Part shown: positions 8,840 to 16,040 of the stretch, piece by piece
How positions within the stretch are numbered: the first letter of the stretch is position 1
Layout: each line of letters begins with the position of its first letter
NCBI GenBank assembly: GCA_017620255.1
Contig: JAFZQU010000032.1
Location: forward strand, 1-45,021
DNA from: Lachnospiraceae bacterium
Lineage (GTDB): Bacteria > Bacillota > Clostridia > Lachnospirales > Lachnospiraceae
Direction: 5' to 3'
DNA: 45,021 bases
The notes under the pieces: model-generated
Database searches by the model: none
What the model was told of the DNA's origin: nothing
The model's input: only the letters and a program-made list of their open reading frames with translations
Position numbers and translations under genes: made by a program

Positions 8840-10345
8840 GTGGAGCTTACGTCATACCACTTTCTATTATTCATACTTGCGGTCCTGATCCTGTATTATG
8901 CCCTGTCCCGTGTGAAAGGGGCACAGCGGTATGTGATCGCGGCAGCAAATGTTGCCCTCATCTGCTTCATGACCAGAAAGACGATCCTGATACTGATCGT
9001 TTTTCTGGTATTGTTTGTTTATTTCGCAGGGCTTTTGCTGGATAAGGCCGTCAAAGAAAAGCGCAAGGCACTTTCGAATCTGATCCTCTACGGTGCCTTG
9101 TTTTTTGTTGTTGCCTATCTTTGCTATTTCAAGTTTTTCAAGTGGACTTATGAACTGTTGCAGCAGACGCTCGCACTCAAAGGGATCGGGCTTGTGGAAT
9201 GGATCTTCCCGATCGGCCTGTCCTACTATACCCTGACGATGTGCGCGTATCTGCTCGACATCTCACATAAAAAGCATGAGGCGGAGAGAAACCTGATCGA
9301 TTTCTTCGCGTTCGTGACTTTCTTCCCGTCCCTGATCGAAGGGCCGATCAACCTCTACCGGAAACTGATGCCGCAGATCAAGGAACAGCATATGATCAAC
9401 CCCGACAATTTATCGGAAGGGTTCGTGCGGATCCTCTGGGGATACTTCAAGAAACTGGTCATCGCGGACCGGATCGGCGTGCTGGTGATCGGGATCTTAT
9501 CGGATGAAACGGCAGCAGGGCCGCTCGTGTTCTTTGCGATGGTGCTCTACAGTTTCCAGATCTATGCGGATTTCTCCGGCGGGATCGATGTGGTCATGGG
9601 CGTTGCGAGAATGATGGATATCGGACTGACCGAGAACTTCAAGGCACCGCTTTTATCTGTCAGCGTCACGGAATACTGGGCAAGATGGCATATGTCTCTT
9701 GGCGAGTTCATGGAAAAATATATCTATTATCCGATCGTTTTAAACCGCAGGATCATGAAACTCAGCAAGAAGATCAAAAGCACCTATTATTCCAAGGCTT
9801 TTTCTGCATTCCTTGCGTCCGTGATCGTGTTTGTCATCGTGGGGATCTGGCACGGAACCGGATGGAATTATGTGGTCTACGGCTGCTATCAGGCTTTCTT
9901 TGTCGGCGGGGCCGTGCTCATGGGACCTGTGTACAAAGCGCTCCTGCAGAAACTGCACATTCAGGCAAAGAATCCGGTCTGGCATATATTTGTGATCTTA
10001 CGGACCTTTACCGTTTTAACCTTTGGCCGCTATTTTATCCGTGCCAAAGATCTGACGGGCGCCTTTGAACTGTTTGCAAGGACCTTTACGTCATCAGCCG
10101 GTAAGCAGACGCTGCTCGAGAAGGGGCTTGATGTTCCGGGACTGATCGTTATGGCGATCGGGATCCTGATCCTCATTATCGCGGATATCCTTGCGGGAAA
10201 CGGGATCAGGATACGTGAAAAGGTTTTACATATGCATATCCTGGCGCGGTTTGCATTTTATATGGTTACGATCGTATGTATCATTGTATTCGGGATGTAC
10301 GGCGGTGAATTCACCGGCGCGTCCTTCATTTATCAGGGATTTTAG
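8840..10345 (+). CDS. MBOAT family O-acyltransferase (DltB/AlgI-like)
   Basis: A membrane-bound O-acyltransferase of 501 residues with about ten to twelve hydrophobic segments. The family's invariant histidine is His338 in GIWHGTGWN, and the upstream conserved segment ADFSGGIDVVMGVARMMDI followed by EYWARWHMSLG is characteristic of the DltB/AlgI branch. Such proteins pass an acyl group from an intracellular carrier across the membrane to an extracellular polymer. The start is a GTG 6 bp after the preceding stop; no ATG is available before the first membrane helix. Directly downstream are an SGNH protein, an adenylation enzyme and a carrier protein, which together form a complete Dlt-like machine. 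Whether the group moved is D-alanine is uncertain (see the adenylation enzyme). Confidence 0.9.
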   Translation: MELTSYHFLLFILAVLILYYALSRVKGAQRYVIAAANVALICFMTRKTILILIVFLVLFVYFAGLLLDKAVKEKRKALSNLILYGALFFVVAYLCYFKFFKWTYELLQQTLALKGIGLVEWIFPIGLSYYTLTMCAYLLDISHKKHEAERNLIDFFAFVTFFPSLIEGPINLYRKLMPQIKEQHMINPDNLSEGFVRILWGYFKKLVIADRIGVLVIGILSDETAAGPLVFFAMVLYSFQIYADFSGGIDVVMGVARMMDIGLTENFKAPLLSVSVTEYWARWHMSLGEFMEKYIYYPIVLNRRIMKLSKKIKSTYYSKAFSAFLASVIVFVIVGIWHGTGWNYVVYGCYQAFFVGGAVLMGPVYKALLQKLHIQAKNPVWHIFVILRTFTVLTFGRYFIRAKDLTGAFELFARTFTSSAGKQTLLEKGLDVPGLIVMAIGILILIIADILAGNGIRIREKVLHMHILARFAFYMVTIVCIIVFGMYGGEFTGASFIYQGF

Positions 10346-10347
10346 AT

Positions 10348-11439
10348 ATGAAACGGTTCTGGCTCAAAGTGATCATTTTCATACTGCTTTTCATTCCGGT
10401 CTTTCTGTATGTGCAGAATGTCCTGCATTACCGCTGGCCGGATGATGACACGTATGCCAAGAGTGTCGATTTTACCAGACAGCCCGCGGACTCCGTGGAT
10501 GTGGTGGCCTTTGGCACCAGTGAAATGTATGCTGCCTATACCCCTGTTGTGACGTATGAGGAAAAGGGGATCACGGGATACAATCTCGCAGTTGAAAACC
10601 GTTCGGCGATCACCACCTATTATCAGTTTCAGTTTATGCTCAAGCATCAGAAACCGAAGATCGTCATCTGTGATTTTGCCTGCCTGTTTGACGATGAGTA
10701 TGCGCTTCCCTCGGTCTCCGAGACGATCTACCGGCGCATTGTCGACGGGACACCGGATCCGGCGATCCGGCTGAAACTGATCCGGGAGATCTGCAGGGTG
10801 GATCCCGGGCAGGATCCGGTTTCCTGGTTGTTCCCGGTATTCCGTTATCACAGCATGTGGAACGAGATCACCGCGGATAACTTCAAATGGGACAAGCATG
10901 AGGCGATCACGTTTGAACCGTTCAAAAAGGGCGCAGAGGCCATGCCGGTGCATTTCGATGGCGAGCCGTATGAGATCACGCCCGCACTTTGGGAAACGGA
11001 CCGCAGTCCCGATGAACTGAAGGAATTCAGTATGCATTATTATGATATGATGATCGCAGAATGCAAAGAGAACGGGATCGCCGTTGTCGGGCTGCTGACG
11101 CCGAAGGTCTCCGATGCGGCCGTTTATCAGACCAACTATCCCGTGATGCAGTCGTATTTTGATTCCCGCGGTGTGACGGGACTGAACTATAATACCTATG
11201 AACAGATCGAGCGCATGGGGCTTTCGATGGAAGAAGACTACATGGACGCAGCCCATCTGAACGCACGCGGCAGCGAGAAGTTTTCGAGGGCTCTGGCAGC
11301 GGACCTGAAAGCGATCTTTCACGATCTGCCGGACAGGCGGGAGGATGCCCGTATTTCTCCGTCCTGGGACGCGGATCTGAAATCCTATCATGATATGGTG
11401 GAAGGGGCAGAAGCAGAATATGATCAAGAACATCGTTGA
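10348..11439 (+). CDS. Membrane-anchored SGNH-type protein, DltD-like
   Basis: A 363-residue protein with one N-terminal signal anchor (residues about 5-24) and an extracellular domain. The SGNH/GDSL pattern is visible: a block I-like FGTSEMY with Ser58 as likely nucleophile, and a C-terminal DAAH with Asp300 and His303 as likely partners. DltD and AlgX/AlgJ proteins of this type work with MBOAT enzymes to place acyl groups on extracellular polymers. The gene begins 2 bp after the MBOAT stop and overlaps the next gene by 20 bp, so the products are almost certainly made together. The overall sequence is diverged from classical DltD, so the name is by position and motifs only. Confidence 0.75.
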   Translation: MKRFWLKVIIFILLFIPVFLYVQNVLHYRWPDDDTYAKSVDFTRQPADSVDVVAFGTSEMYAAYTPVVTYEEKGITGYNLAVENRSAITTYYQFQFMLKHQKPKIVICDFACLFDDEYALPSVSETIYRRIVDGTPDPAIRLKLIREICRVDPGQDPVSWLFPVFRYHSMWNEITADNFKWDKHEAITFEPFKKGAEAMPVHFDGEPYEITPALWETDRSPDELKEFSMHYYDMMIAECKENGIAVVGLLTPKVSDAAVYQTNYPVMQSYFDSRGVTGLNYNTYEQIERMGLSMEEDYMDAAHLNARGSEKFSRALAADLKAIFHDLPDRREDARISPSWDADLKSYHDMVEGAEAEYDQEHR

Positions 11440-12931
11440 CTATCTGGAGATCACGCAGCAGCGTTTCGGCGATAAGACGGCGTATCTGGATGCGGAGTCT
11501 TCCGTGACTTTTACACAGTTAAAAGAAGATGCCAGACAGATCGCGGCAGGCCTTCTGAAGGATGTGCCAAAGGGCGCGCCGGTGCTTGTCTGCATGGAAA
11601 AGTGCGTGGGCTCCATCGAGGCTTTTCTGGGCGTTGCCTATACGGGCGCATTCTATGTGCCGATCGATATCAAAATGCCTTATGAGCGTATCAAACTGAT
11701 CATGGATACGCTGTCGGCAAAAGTCCTGCTGACAAGGCGCAATGACGAGATCCCGGATGAGATCCGTCAGACCTGTAAGATCCTCTGCATCGAGGATCTG
11801 ATGGAAGCATCCTATGAAAACAGGGACGCTGAGATCGAAAAGAGACAGCGCGCGTCCATCGATGCCGATCCTGCCTATGCGATCTTTACGTCCGGTTCTA
11901 CGGGCGTGCCCAAAGGGGTCGTCGTCTCACACAGATCCGTGATCAATTTCACGGAGTGGTGGTGTGAAACCTTTGAATTTGACGAAAACGAAGTGTTTGC
12001 AAACCAGACACCGTTCTATTTCGACGCATCCGTCAAGGACATCTATGCGACGTTAAGATGCGGTGCCACAATGCACATCGTGCCGAAGAAACTGTTCTCA
12101 CTGCCCAAGCAGCTCGTGCATTTCCTGAACGAAAAGGAGATCACCTGTATCGACTGGGTGCCGTCCGCACTCTGCATGATCGTCAATTTCCATACGCTGG
12201 AAAAAGAGACGCCGGCGCATTTGAAAAAGGTGATGTTCTTAGGGGAAGTGATGCCGACAAAGCAGTTCAATATGTGGCGCAGGGCCCTGCCGGATGTGAA
12301 ATACGCCAATCTCTACGGACCGACGGAAGCGACGGGAGACTGCACCTATTACAAGATCGAGCGTGAATTTGCGGATGATGAGCCGATCCCGATCGGCTAT
12401 GCCTGCAACAATACGGAAGTTCTGCTGCTTGATGGCGACAGGCTCGTGACAGAAGAAGGGGAGACCGGCGAGATCTGTGTGCGCGGCTGTTCTCTGGCTT
12501 ACGGCTATTTCAGAAATCCGGAAAAGACACAGGAAGTCTTTGTGGAAAATCCGCTGCAGAAGGATTATCACGAGCGGATCTACCGCACGGGCGATCTTGC
12601 AAAATACAATGCATACGGCGAGCTCGTTTTCCTCTCCCGCAAGGATTCCCAGATCAAGCATATGGGACACAGGATCGAACTGGGCGAGATCGAAACGGCT
12701 CTTGGCGCTGTGGACGGGATCAAACGCGCCTGCTGTTTTTACGATCACAAGAAGCAGAAGATCGTTTCGGTCTTTGAAGGCGACACGAACCAGGAAGAAG
12801 TGATCGCACACCTGAAGAACCGACTGCCGGTCTATATGATCCCGAATCAGTTTATCAAAGTGGAGGAAATGCCGGTCAACTTAAACGGAAAGATCGACAG
12901 AGTCCTTTTGAAAGAGACATATCTGCAATAA
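11420..12931 (+). CDS. Amino acid adenylation enzyme, DltA-like
   Basis: A standalone adenylation enzyme of 503 residues, the size of DltA. It activates a carboxylic acid, probably an amino acid, with ATP and loads it on the carrier protein encoded next. Core motifs are clear: FTSGSTGVPKG (A3, residues 156-166), YFDASV (A4, Asp202, which in amino-acid-activating domains contacts the amino group), LYGPTEAT (A5), YRTGDLAKY (A7), GHRIELGEIE (A8) and NLNGKIDR (A10). In classical DltA the segment before A5 reads FxFCGE, and its cysteine shapes the D-alanine pocket. Here it is MFLGE, with Leu274. The A8 motif is also NRPS-like. Substrate may therefore differ from D-alanine. The ATG at 11420 is chosen over an in-frame ATG at 11390 because it gives the family N-terminus and has AAGGGG upstream. 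Confidence 0.85.
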   Translation: MIKNIVDYLEITQQRFGDKTAYLDAESSVTFTQLKEDARQIAAGLLKDVPKGAPVLVCMEKCVGSIEAFLGVAYTGAFYVPIDIKMPYERIKLIMDTLSAKVLLTRRNDEIPDEIRQTCKILCIEDLMEASYENRDAEIEKRQRASIDADPAYAIFTSGSTGVPKGVVVSHRSVINFTEWWCETFEFDENEVFANQTPFYFDASVKDIYATLRCGATMHIVPKKLFSLPKQLVHFLNEKEITCIDWVPSALCMIVNFHTLEKETPAHLKKVMFLGEVMPTKQFNMWRRALPDVKYANLYGPTEATGDCTYYKIEREFADDEPIPIGYACNNTEVLLLDGDRLVTEEGETGEICVRGCSLAYGYFRNPEKTQEVFVENPLQKDYHERIYRTGDLAKYNAYGELVFLSRKDSQIKHMGHRIELGEIETALGAVDGIKRACCFYDHKKQKIVSVFEGDTNQEEVIAHLKNRLPVYMIPNQFIKVEEMPVNLNGKIDRVLLKETYLQ

Positions 12932-12943
12932 AGGAGGAGAACC

Positions 12944-13174
12944 ATGCAGGAAAAGATCATGGAGATACTGCAGTCCGTACGGCCTGACATTGATTTTGCC
13001 AAAGAACAGGCACTGATCGACGACGGATTGCTGGAGAGTTTTGATGTGATCCAGATCATGACGACTTTTATGGACGAATTCGATGTCTACATCGATGCGG
13101 ACGACATCGAACCGGAGAACCTGAATTCGTTTGACGCGATCTGTGCTTTTCTTACACAGAAGATCGGCAGTTAA
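12944..13174 (+). CDS. Acyl/aminoacyl carrier protein, DltC-like
   Basis: A 76-residue acidic carrier protein. The likely phosphopantetheine attachment site is Ser32 in DDGLLESFDVIQIM; the usual D-S-x is E-S-F here, as in some DltC-type carriers. It would receive the activated acyl group from the adenylation enzyme encoded 12 bp upstream and present it to the MBOAT transporter. It has a strong AAAGGAGGAG ribosome binding site. Confidence 0.88.
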   Translation: MQEKIMEILQSVRPDIDFAKEQALIDDGLLESFDVIQIMTTFMDEFDVYIDADDIEPENLNSFDAICAFLTQKIGS

Positions 13175-13185
13175 AGGAGAAGCCC

Positions 13186-14055
13186 ATGTCATTTCAAGCT
13201 TTCATGATGCGCAGGGTGGCAGCAAAGTCGGACCGTAAGCGGGATGCCGGCCTGACGATCCCGGAGTCTGTCACTTATATCAGGGATCTGTCTTACGGGG
13301 AGAACGCAAGCCATACGCTCGATCTCTGCTATCCGAAAGATGCGGAAGAAGACCTTCCGCTGATCATCAGTTTTCACGGCGGCGGTTATGTGTACGGCAG
13401 TACGAAGATCTATCAGTATTACTGTGCGGATCTGGCAACGCGCGGTTTTGCCGTTGTGAACTTCAATTACCGCCTGGCACCGAAATACAGATTCCCGGCA
13501 CCCTTAGAGGATCTGCAGCAGGTGATCGGCTGGCTGTGCGATCATAAGGATGCTTATCCCCTGGACTTAAACAACGTCTTTCTGGTGGGAGATTCCGCAG
13601 GCGCGCAGCTTGCAAGCCAGTATGCGGCCATTTACTCCAATCCGGAATACGCTGCGCTGATGGGATTTGAAAAACCGGACATCAAACTGCGTGCGGTCGG
13701 CTTAAACTGCGGTTTTTATGACATGACAGGACAGCTTCAGACGGAAGGGCTCAAAGGGATCATGGTTGATTATCTCGGGAAGAACCCGGAGCGCTACGGA
13801 CAGAAACTCGATGTCCTCTCTTATATCACGGCGGATTACCCGCCCGCTTACCTTTTTACCGCCGGCGGGGATTTCCTGAAGGATAAGTGCGAACCCATGG
13901 CGGAACTGTTAGCGGAGCGCGGTGTTCCCTGTGCTTGGAAGGTTTACGGGGATGAGAGCATCGGTCATGTGTTCCATGTTAACGTGAGGCTGGATACCGG
14001 CAAAGAGGCCAATGACGATCAGACCGCCTTTTTCAGAAAATATCTGCAGGCCTGA
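13186..14055 (+). CDS. Alpha/beta hydrolase (HSL/acetyl-esterase type)
   Basis: A 289-residue hydrolase without a signal peptide, so presumably cytoplasmic. The oxyanion motif HGGG is at residues 64-67, the nucleophile elbow GDSAG has Ser137, and the C-terminal part carries candidate acid and base residues in AGGDFLKD and IGHVFH. This is the hormone-sensitive-lipase branch, which cleaves short acyl esters. It lies 11 bp downstream of the carrier-protein gene with its own AAAGGAG site. Within this operon it might proofread or recycle mis-loaded acyl groups, but that is inference; classical dlt operons do not usually include such an enzyme. Confidence 0.85.
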   Translation: MSFQAFMMRRVAAKSDRKRDAGLTIPESVTYIRDLSYGENASHTLDLCYPKDAEEDLPLIISFHGGGYVYGSTKIYQYYCADLATRGFAVVNFNYRLAPKYRFPAPLEDLQQVIGWLCDHKDAYPLDLNNVFLVGDSAGAQLASQYAAIYSNPEYAALMGFEKPDIKLRAVGLNCGFYDMTGQLQTEGLKGIMVDYLGKNPERYGQKLDVLSYITADYPPAYLFTAGGDFLKDKCEPMAELLAERGVPCAWKVYGDESIGHVFHVNVRLDTGKEANDDQTAFFRKYLQA

Positions 14056-14082
14056 CCACAGCATTTCATACCGGAGAGGAAA

Positions 14083-14592
14083 ATGAAGGATAATATTGTT
14101 TTGATCGGTATGCCGGCAAGCGGGAAGAGTACGGCCGGTGTCATCCTGGCAAAGATCCTCGGCATGCGCTTTGTCGATACGGATCTGCTCCTGCAGGAGC
14201 GCTACGGGCAAAAACTTGCGGATATCATCGCAGGAGACGGCCTTACAGCGTTTCTTGCCAAGGAAGAGGAAACCTGCCTTACCTTAAGCGTGCATAACAG
14301 CGTCATCGCGACCGGCGGGAGTGTGGTCTACGGGGAAAAAGCCATGCAGCATCTGAAGAGCATCGGAACCGTTGTGTATCTGCACGTGGATCTTCCCATA
14401 CTGCAGGGACGTCTGCATAACGTGAAGCAGCGCGGTGTCGTGTTGCGGGACGGACAGACCATAAGCGACCTCTATGCGGAACGCTCTGTCTTATATGAGC
14501 GCTATGCGGATCTCACCGTGGAGGAAGAAGACGGCGACATGGAAGAGACGGTAGAGGCACTGGTGCGTCAGTTACAGGACCTAAATGGTTAA
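14083..14592 (+). CDS. aroK: Shikimate kinase
   Basis: Shikimate kinase phosphorylates shikimate with ATP in the route to chorismate and the aromatic amino acids. The 169-residue length is typical. The P-loop GMPASGKST is at residues 9-17, the substrate-binding aspartates are in FVDTDLLL (about 32-39), and the substrate-binding glycine motif reads ATGGSVVY (about 75-82) in place of the usual GGG. A lid-type arginine segment lies near RGVVLRDG. It is the last gene of the plus-strand operon, 27 bp after the hydrolase. No other shikimate-pathway gene is present, so its place here is probably a matter of chance linkage, although a related small-molecule kinase role cannot be excluded. Confidence 0.85.
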   Translation: MKDNIVLIGMPASGKSTAGVILAKILGMRFVDTDLLLQERYGQKLADIIAGDGLTAFLAKEEETCLTLSVHNSVIATGGSVVYGEKAMQHLKSIGTVVYLHVDLPILQGRLHNVKQRGVVLRDGQTISDLYAERSVLYERYADLTVEEEDGDMEETVEALVRQLQDLNG

Positions 14593-14620
14593 CATAAATA
14601 ATGATATTATGTAAATCGTA

Positions 14621-14650
14621 TTGACAACAAACGGATCCTGCGGTTATAAT
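14621..14650 (+). promoter_or_regulatory. Promoter of the MFS exporter leader
   Basis: TTGACA at 14621-14626 and a perfect TATAAT at 14645-14650 are separated by 18 bp. Transcription should start near 14657, just before the leader peptide's ribosome binding site, leaving a ~155-nt leader before the exporter gene. Confidence 0.85.
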
Positions 14651-14670
14651 ACGGGACGAGGAAATAAAAA

Positions 14671-14727
14671 ATGTATTGGAAAACAGCGACTATACAACTG
14701 ATGAATGGTTACACGAATCTCCGCTAA
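14671..14727 (+). CDS. Putative regulatory leader peptide (18 residues)
   Basis: A short open frame starts at ATG 14671 and reads MYWKTATIQLMNGYTNLR, ending in TAA. GAGGA lies 8 nt upstream, so it can be translated. It sits between a strong promoter and an exporter gene whose own ribosome binding site is locked in a hairpin. This layout is typical of leader peptides on which a drug-stalled ribosome refolds the mRNA. Nothing in its sequence identifies the inducer. Confidence 0.6.
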   Translation: MYWKTATIQLMNGYTNLR

Positions 14728-14764
14728 GGGGATAGTGCGCCCATTTTTAAGGTATAAGCTGCAC
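14717..14764 (+). promoter_or_regulatory. Possible alternative leader stems before the exporter
   Basis: AATCTCC (14716-14722 region) can pair with GGGGAT (14728-14733) across the leader-peptide stop codon. GTGC (14735-14738) can pair with GCAC (14761-14764). These would be candidates for alternative folds when a ribosome stalls in the leader. They are short and only suggestive. Confidence 0.35.
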
Positions 14765-14767
14765 GAT

Positions 14768-14813
14768 CTCCTAACAGTTACCGATGGTATGAACTGGAAC
14801 AGGAGGTTTTTTT
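14768..14813 (+). promoter_or_regulatory. Hairpin sequestering the exporter's ribosome binding site / possible attenuator
   Basis: CTCCT (14768-14772) pairs with AGGAG (14801-14805), and CAGTT (14775-14779) with AACTG (14792-14796). The AGGAGG Shine-Dalgarno (14801-14806) of the exporter is thus part of the stem. Seven Ts (14807-14813) follow directly, so the same hairpin could also act as an intrinsic terminator. Either way it would keep the exporter off until the leader refolds. Confidence 0.65.
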
Positions 14814-15980
14814 ATGTTCAAAATCAAAAAACAGATCAACATTTTATATATCACGTCCGTTCTCTGGAACCTTTCCATTACGGGCGCGTGGGTTGCGATC
14901 CTTGCAGCCCGCGGCTTTTCGCTGGTGCAGATCGGCATCGCGGAAACGATCTTTCATATCACAAGTCTGCTCTTTGAGATCCCCTCAGGCGTCCTTGCGG
15001 ACGTGCTCGGGCGCAAGAAGATGCTGATCTTAAGCAACATCCTTTCTATCGCTGCCTGTCTGATCATGGCGGTGACGACAGGGTTTGCCGGTGTTTGCAT
15101 TTCCTTTGTGTTCAATGCGCTCAGCTGGAATTTCGCTTCCGGTTCGGGAGATGCGCTTGCGTACGATTCCCTGAAAATGGTGGGAGAGACGGACAGGTAT
15201 GAGAAATACACATCCAACCAGACGATCATTTACCGGGTCGCGACCGGCGTTTCCACGCTCTGCGCGGGACTTGCGCTGTTCCTGGGTTATCGGATCGCCT
15301 ATCTGTTAAGCGTGGTCAATCACGCGATCGCCCTGCTTTTCCTGCTGCAGCTGACAGAGGTGGAGCATACGGACGAAGCAGAGGAAACTGCAGATGACGG
15401 GAGCCCGGAACAGGAGGCGGCTAAGGCCGGGGATGCGGATGACGGAACACGTACACGTTCCGTAACGGGCGTACTTGCAGAGATGATCCACTGCTTTGCG
15501 GAAAGTCTCAGATTTTTAAAGGACAATCCGAAAGTGTCCGCGCTGATGTTTGCCAATTCGCTGGTCGGCGCGTTTGATATCCTGCTGTTGTTCTTTCTGC
15601 AGTCCAAACTTCGGGACGCGGGGCTTGCGGACCGGTTGCTCGGATTCGCACTCTTTGCGATGGAGCTTGGCGGGATCGCCGGCGCAAAAGTGATCCTGTT
15701 GCTGAAGAAATGCAAATACGCATGGATCTTCAGTGTTTCGACACTGATCGTGTTACTTGGGATCGCGCTGGAACATACCGGGATCGCACTTGTCATGGTG
15801 CTTGGCGGCTTCTTAAGCGCCGCGGCGGACGACGCCCTGCAGGTTCGGACAGACGCCAAACTGCAGGACCTGTTCGCATCCGGACAGCGTTCCACGCTGA
15901 TCTCGATCTTCTCGTTTGTGTTTTCCGTCGTGATGATCGTTTTATCGCCGCTTGCCGGCTGGTTTTTCTCCATATGGTAA
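14814..15980 (+). CDS. MFS transporter, putative drug efflux
   Basis: A major facilitator superfamily transporter of 388 residues with about twelve hydrophobic helices. The characteristic loop 2-3 motif is seen as GVLADVLGRKKML (about residues 62-74). A central acidic cytoplasmic loop (about 185-215, rich in Glu, Asp and Ala) separates the two halves. The protein resembles drug exporters of Clostridia, but the substrate cannot be read from the sequence. Control by a leader peptide and a sequestered ribosome binding site (upstream features) favours export of a ribosome-targeting compound; this is inference. No terminator follows, so some read-through into the kinase gene is possible. Confidence 0.88.
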   Translation: MFKIKKQINILYITSVLWNLSITGAWVAILAARGFSLVQIGIAETIFHITSLLFEIPSGVLADVLGRKKMLILSNILSIAACLIMAVTTGFAGVCISFVFNALSWNFASGSGDALAYDSLKMVGETDRYEKYTSNQTIIYRVATGVSTLCAGLALFLGYRIAYLLSVVNHAIALLFLLQLTEVEHTDEAEETADDGSPEQEAAKAGDADDGTRTRSVTGVLAEMIHCFAESLRFLKDNPKVSALMFANSLVGAFDILLLFFLQSKLRDAGLADRLLGFALFAMELGGIAGAKVILLLKKCKYAWIFSVSTLIVLLGIALEHTGIALVMVLGGFLSAAADDALQVRTDAKLQDLFASGQRSTLISIFSFVFSVVMIVLSPLAGWFFSIW

Positions 15981-16040
15981 AAGCAAACGGAAAGCAAATA
16001 AACATTGCCTTGCGGGCCTCGGATATGATAGCATGAAAGC

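Noticed and set aside
10342-11433. 363-codon minus-strand frame opposite the SGNH gene
   Set aside because: It mirrors the SGNH gene almost exactly; the plus-strand frame has a signal anchor, catalytic motifs and operon spacing.
14705-14977. 90-codon plus-strand frame over the exporter leader
   Set aside because: It lacks a ribosome binding site and runs out of frame through the exporter; the 18-codon leader frame has a proper site.
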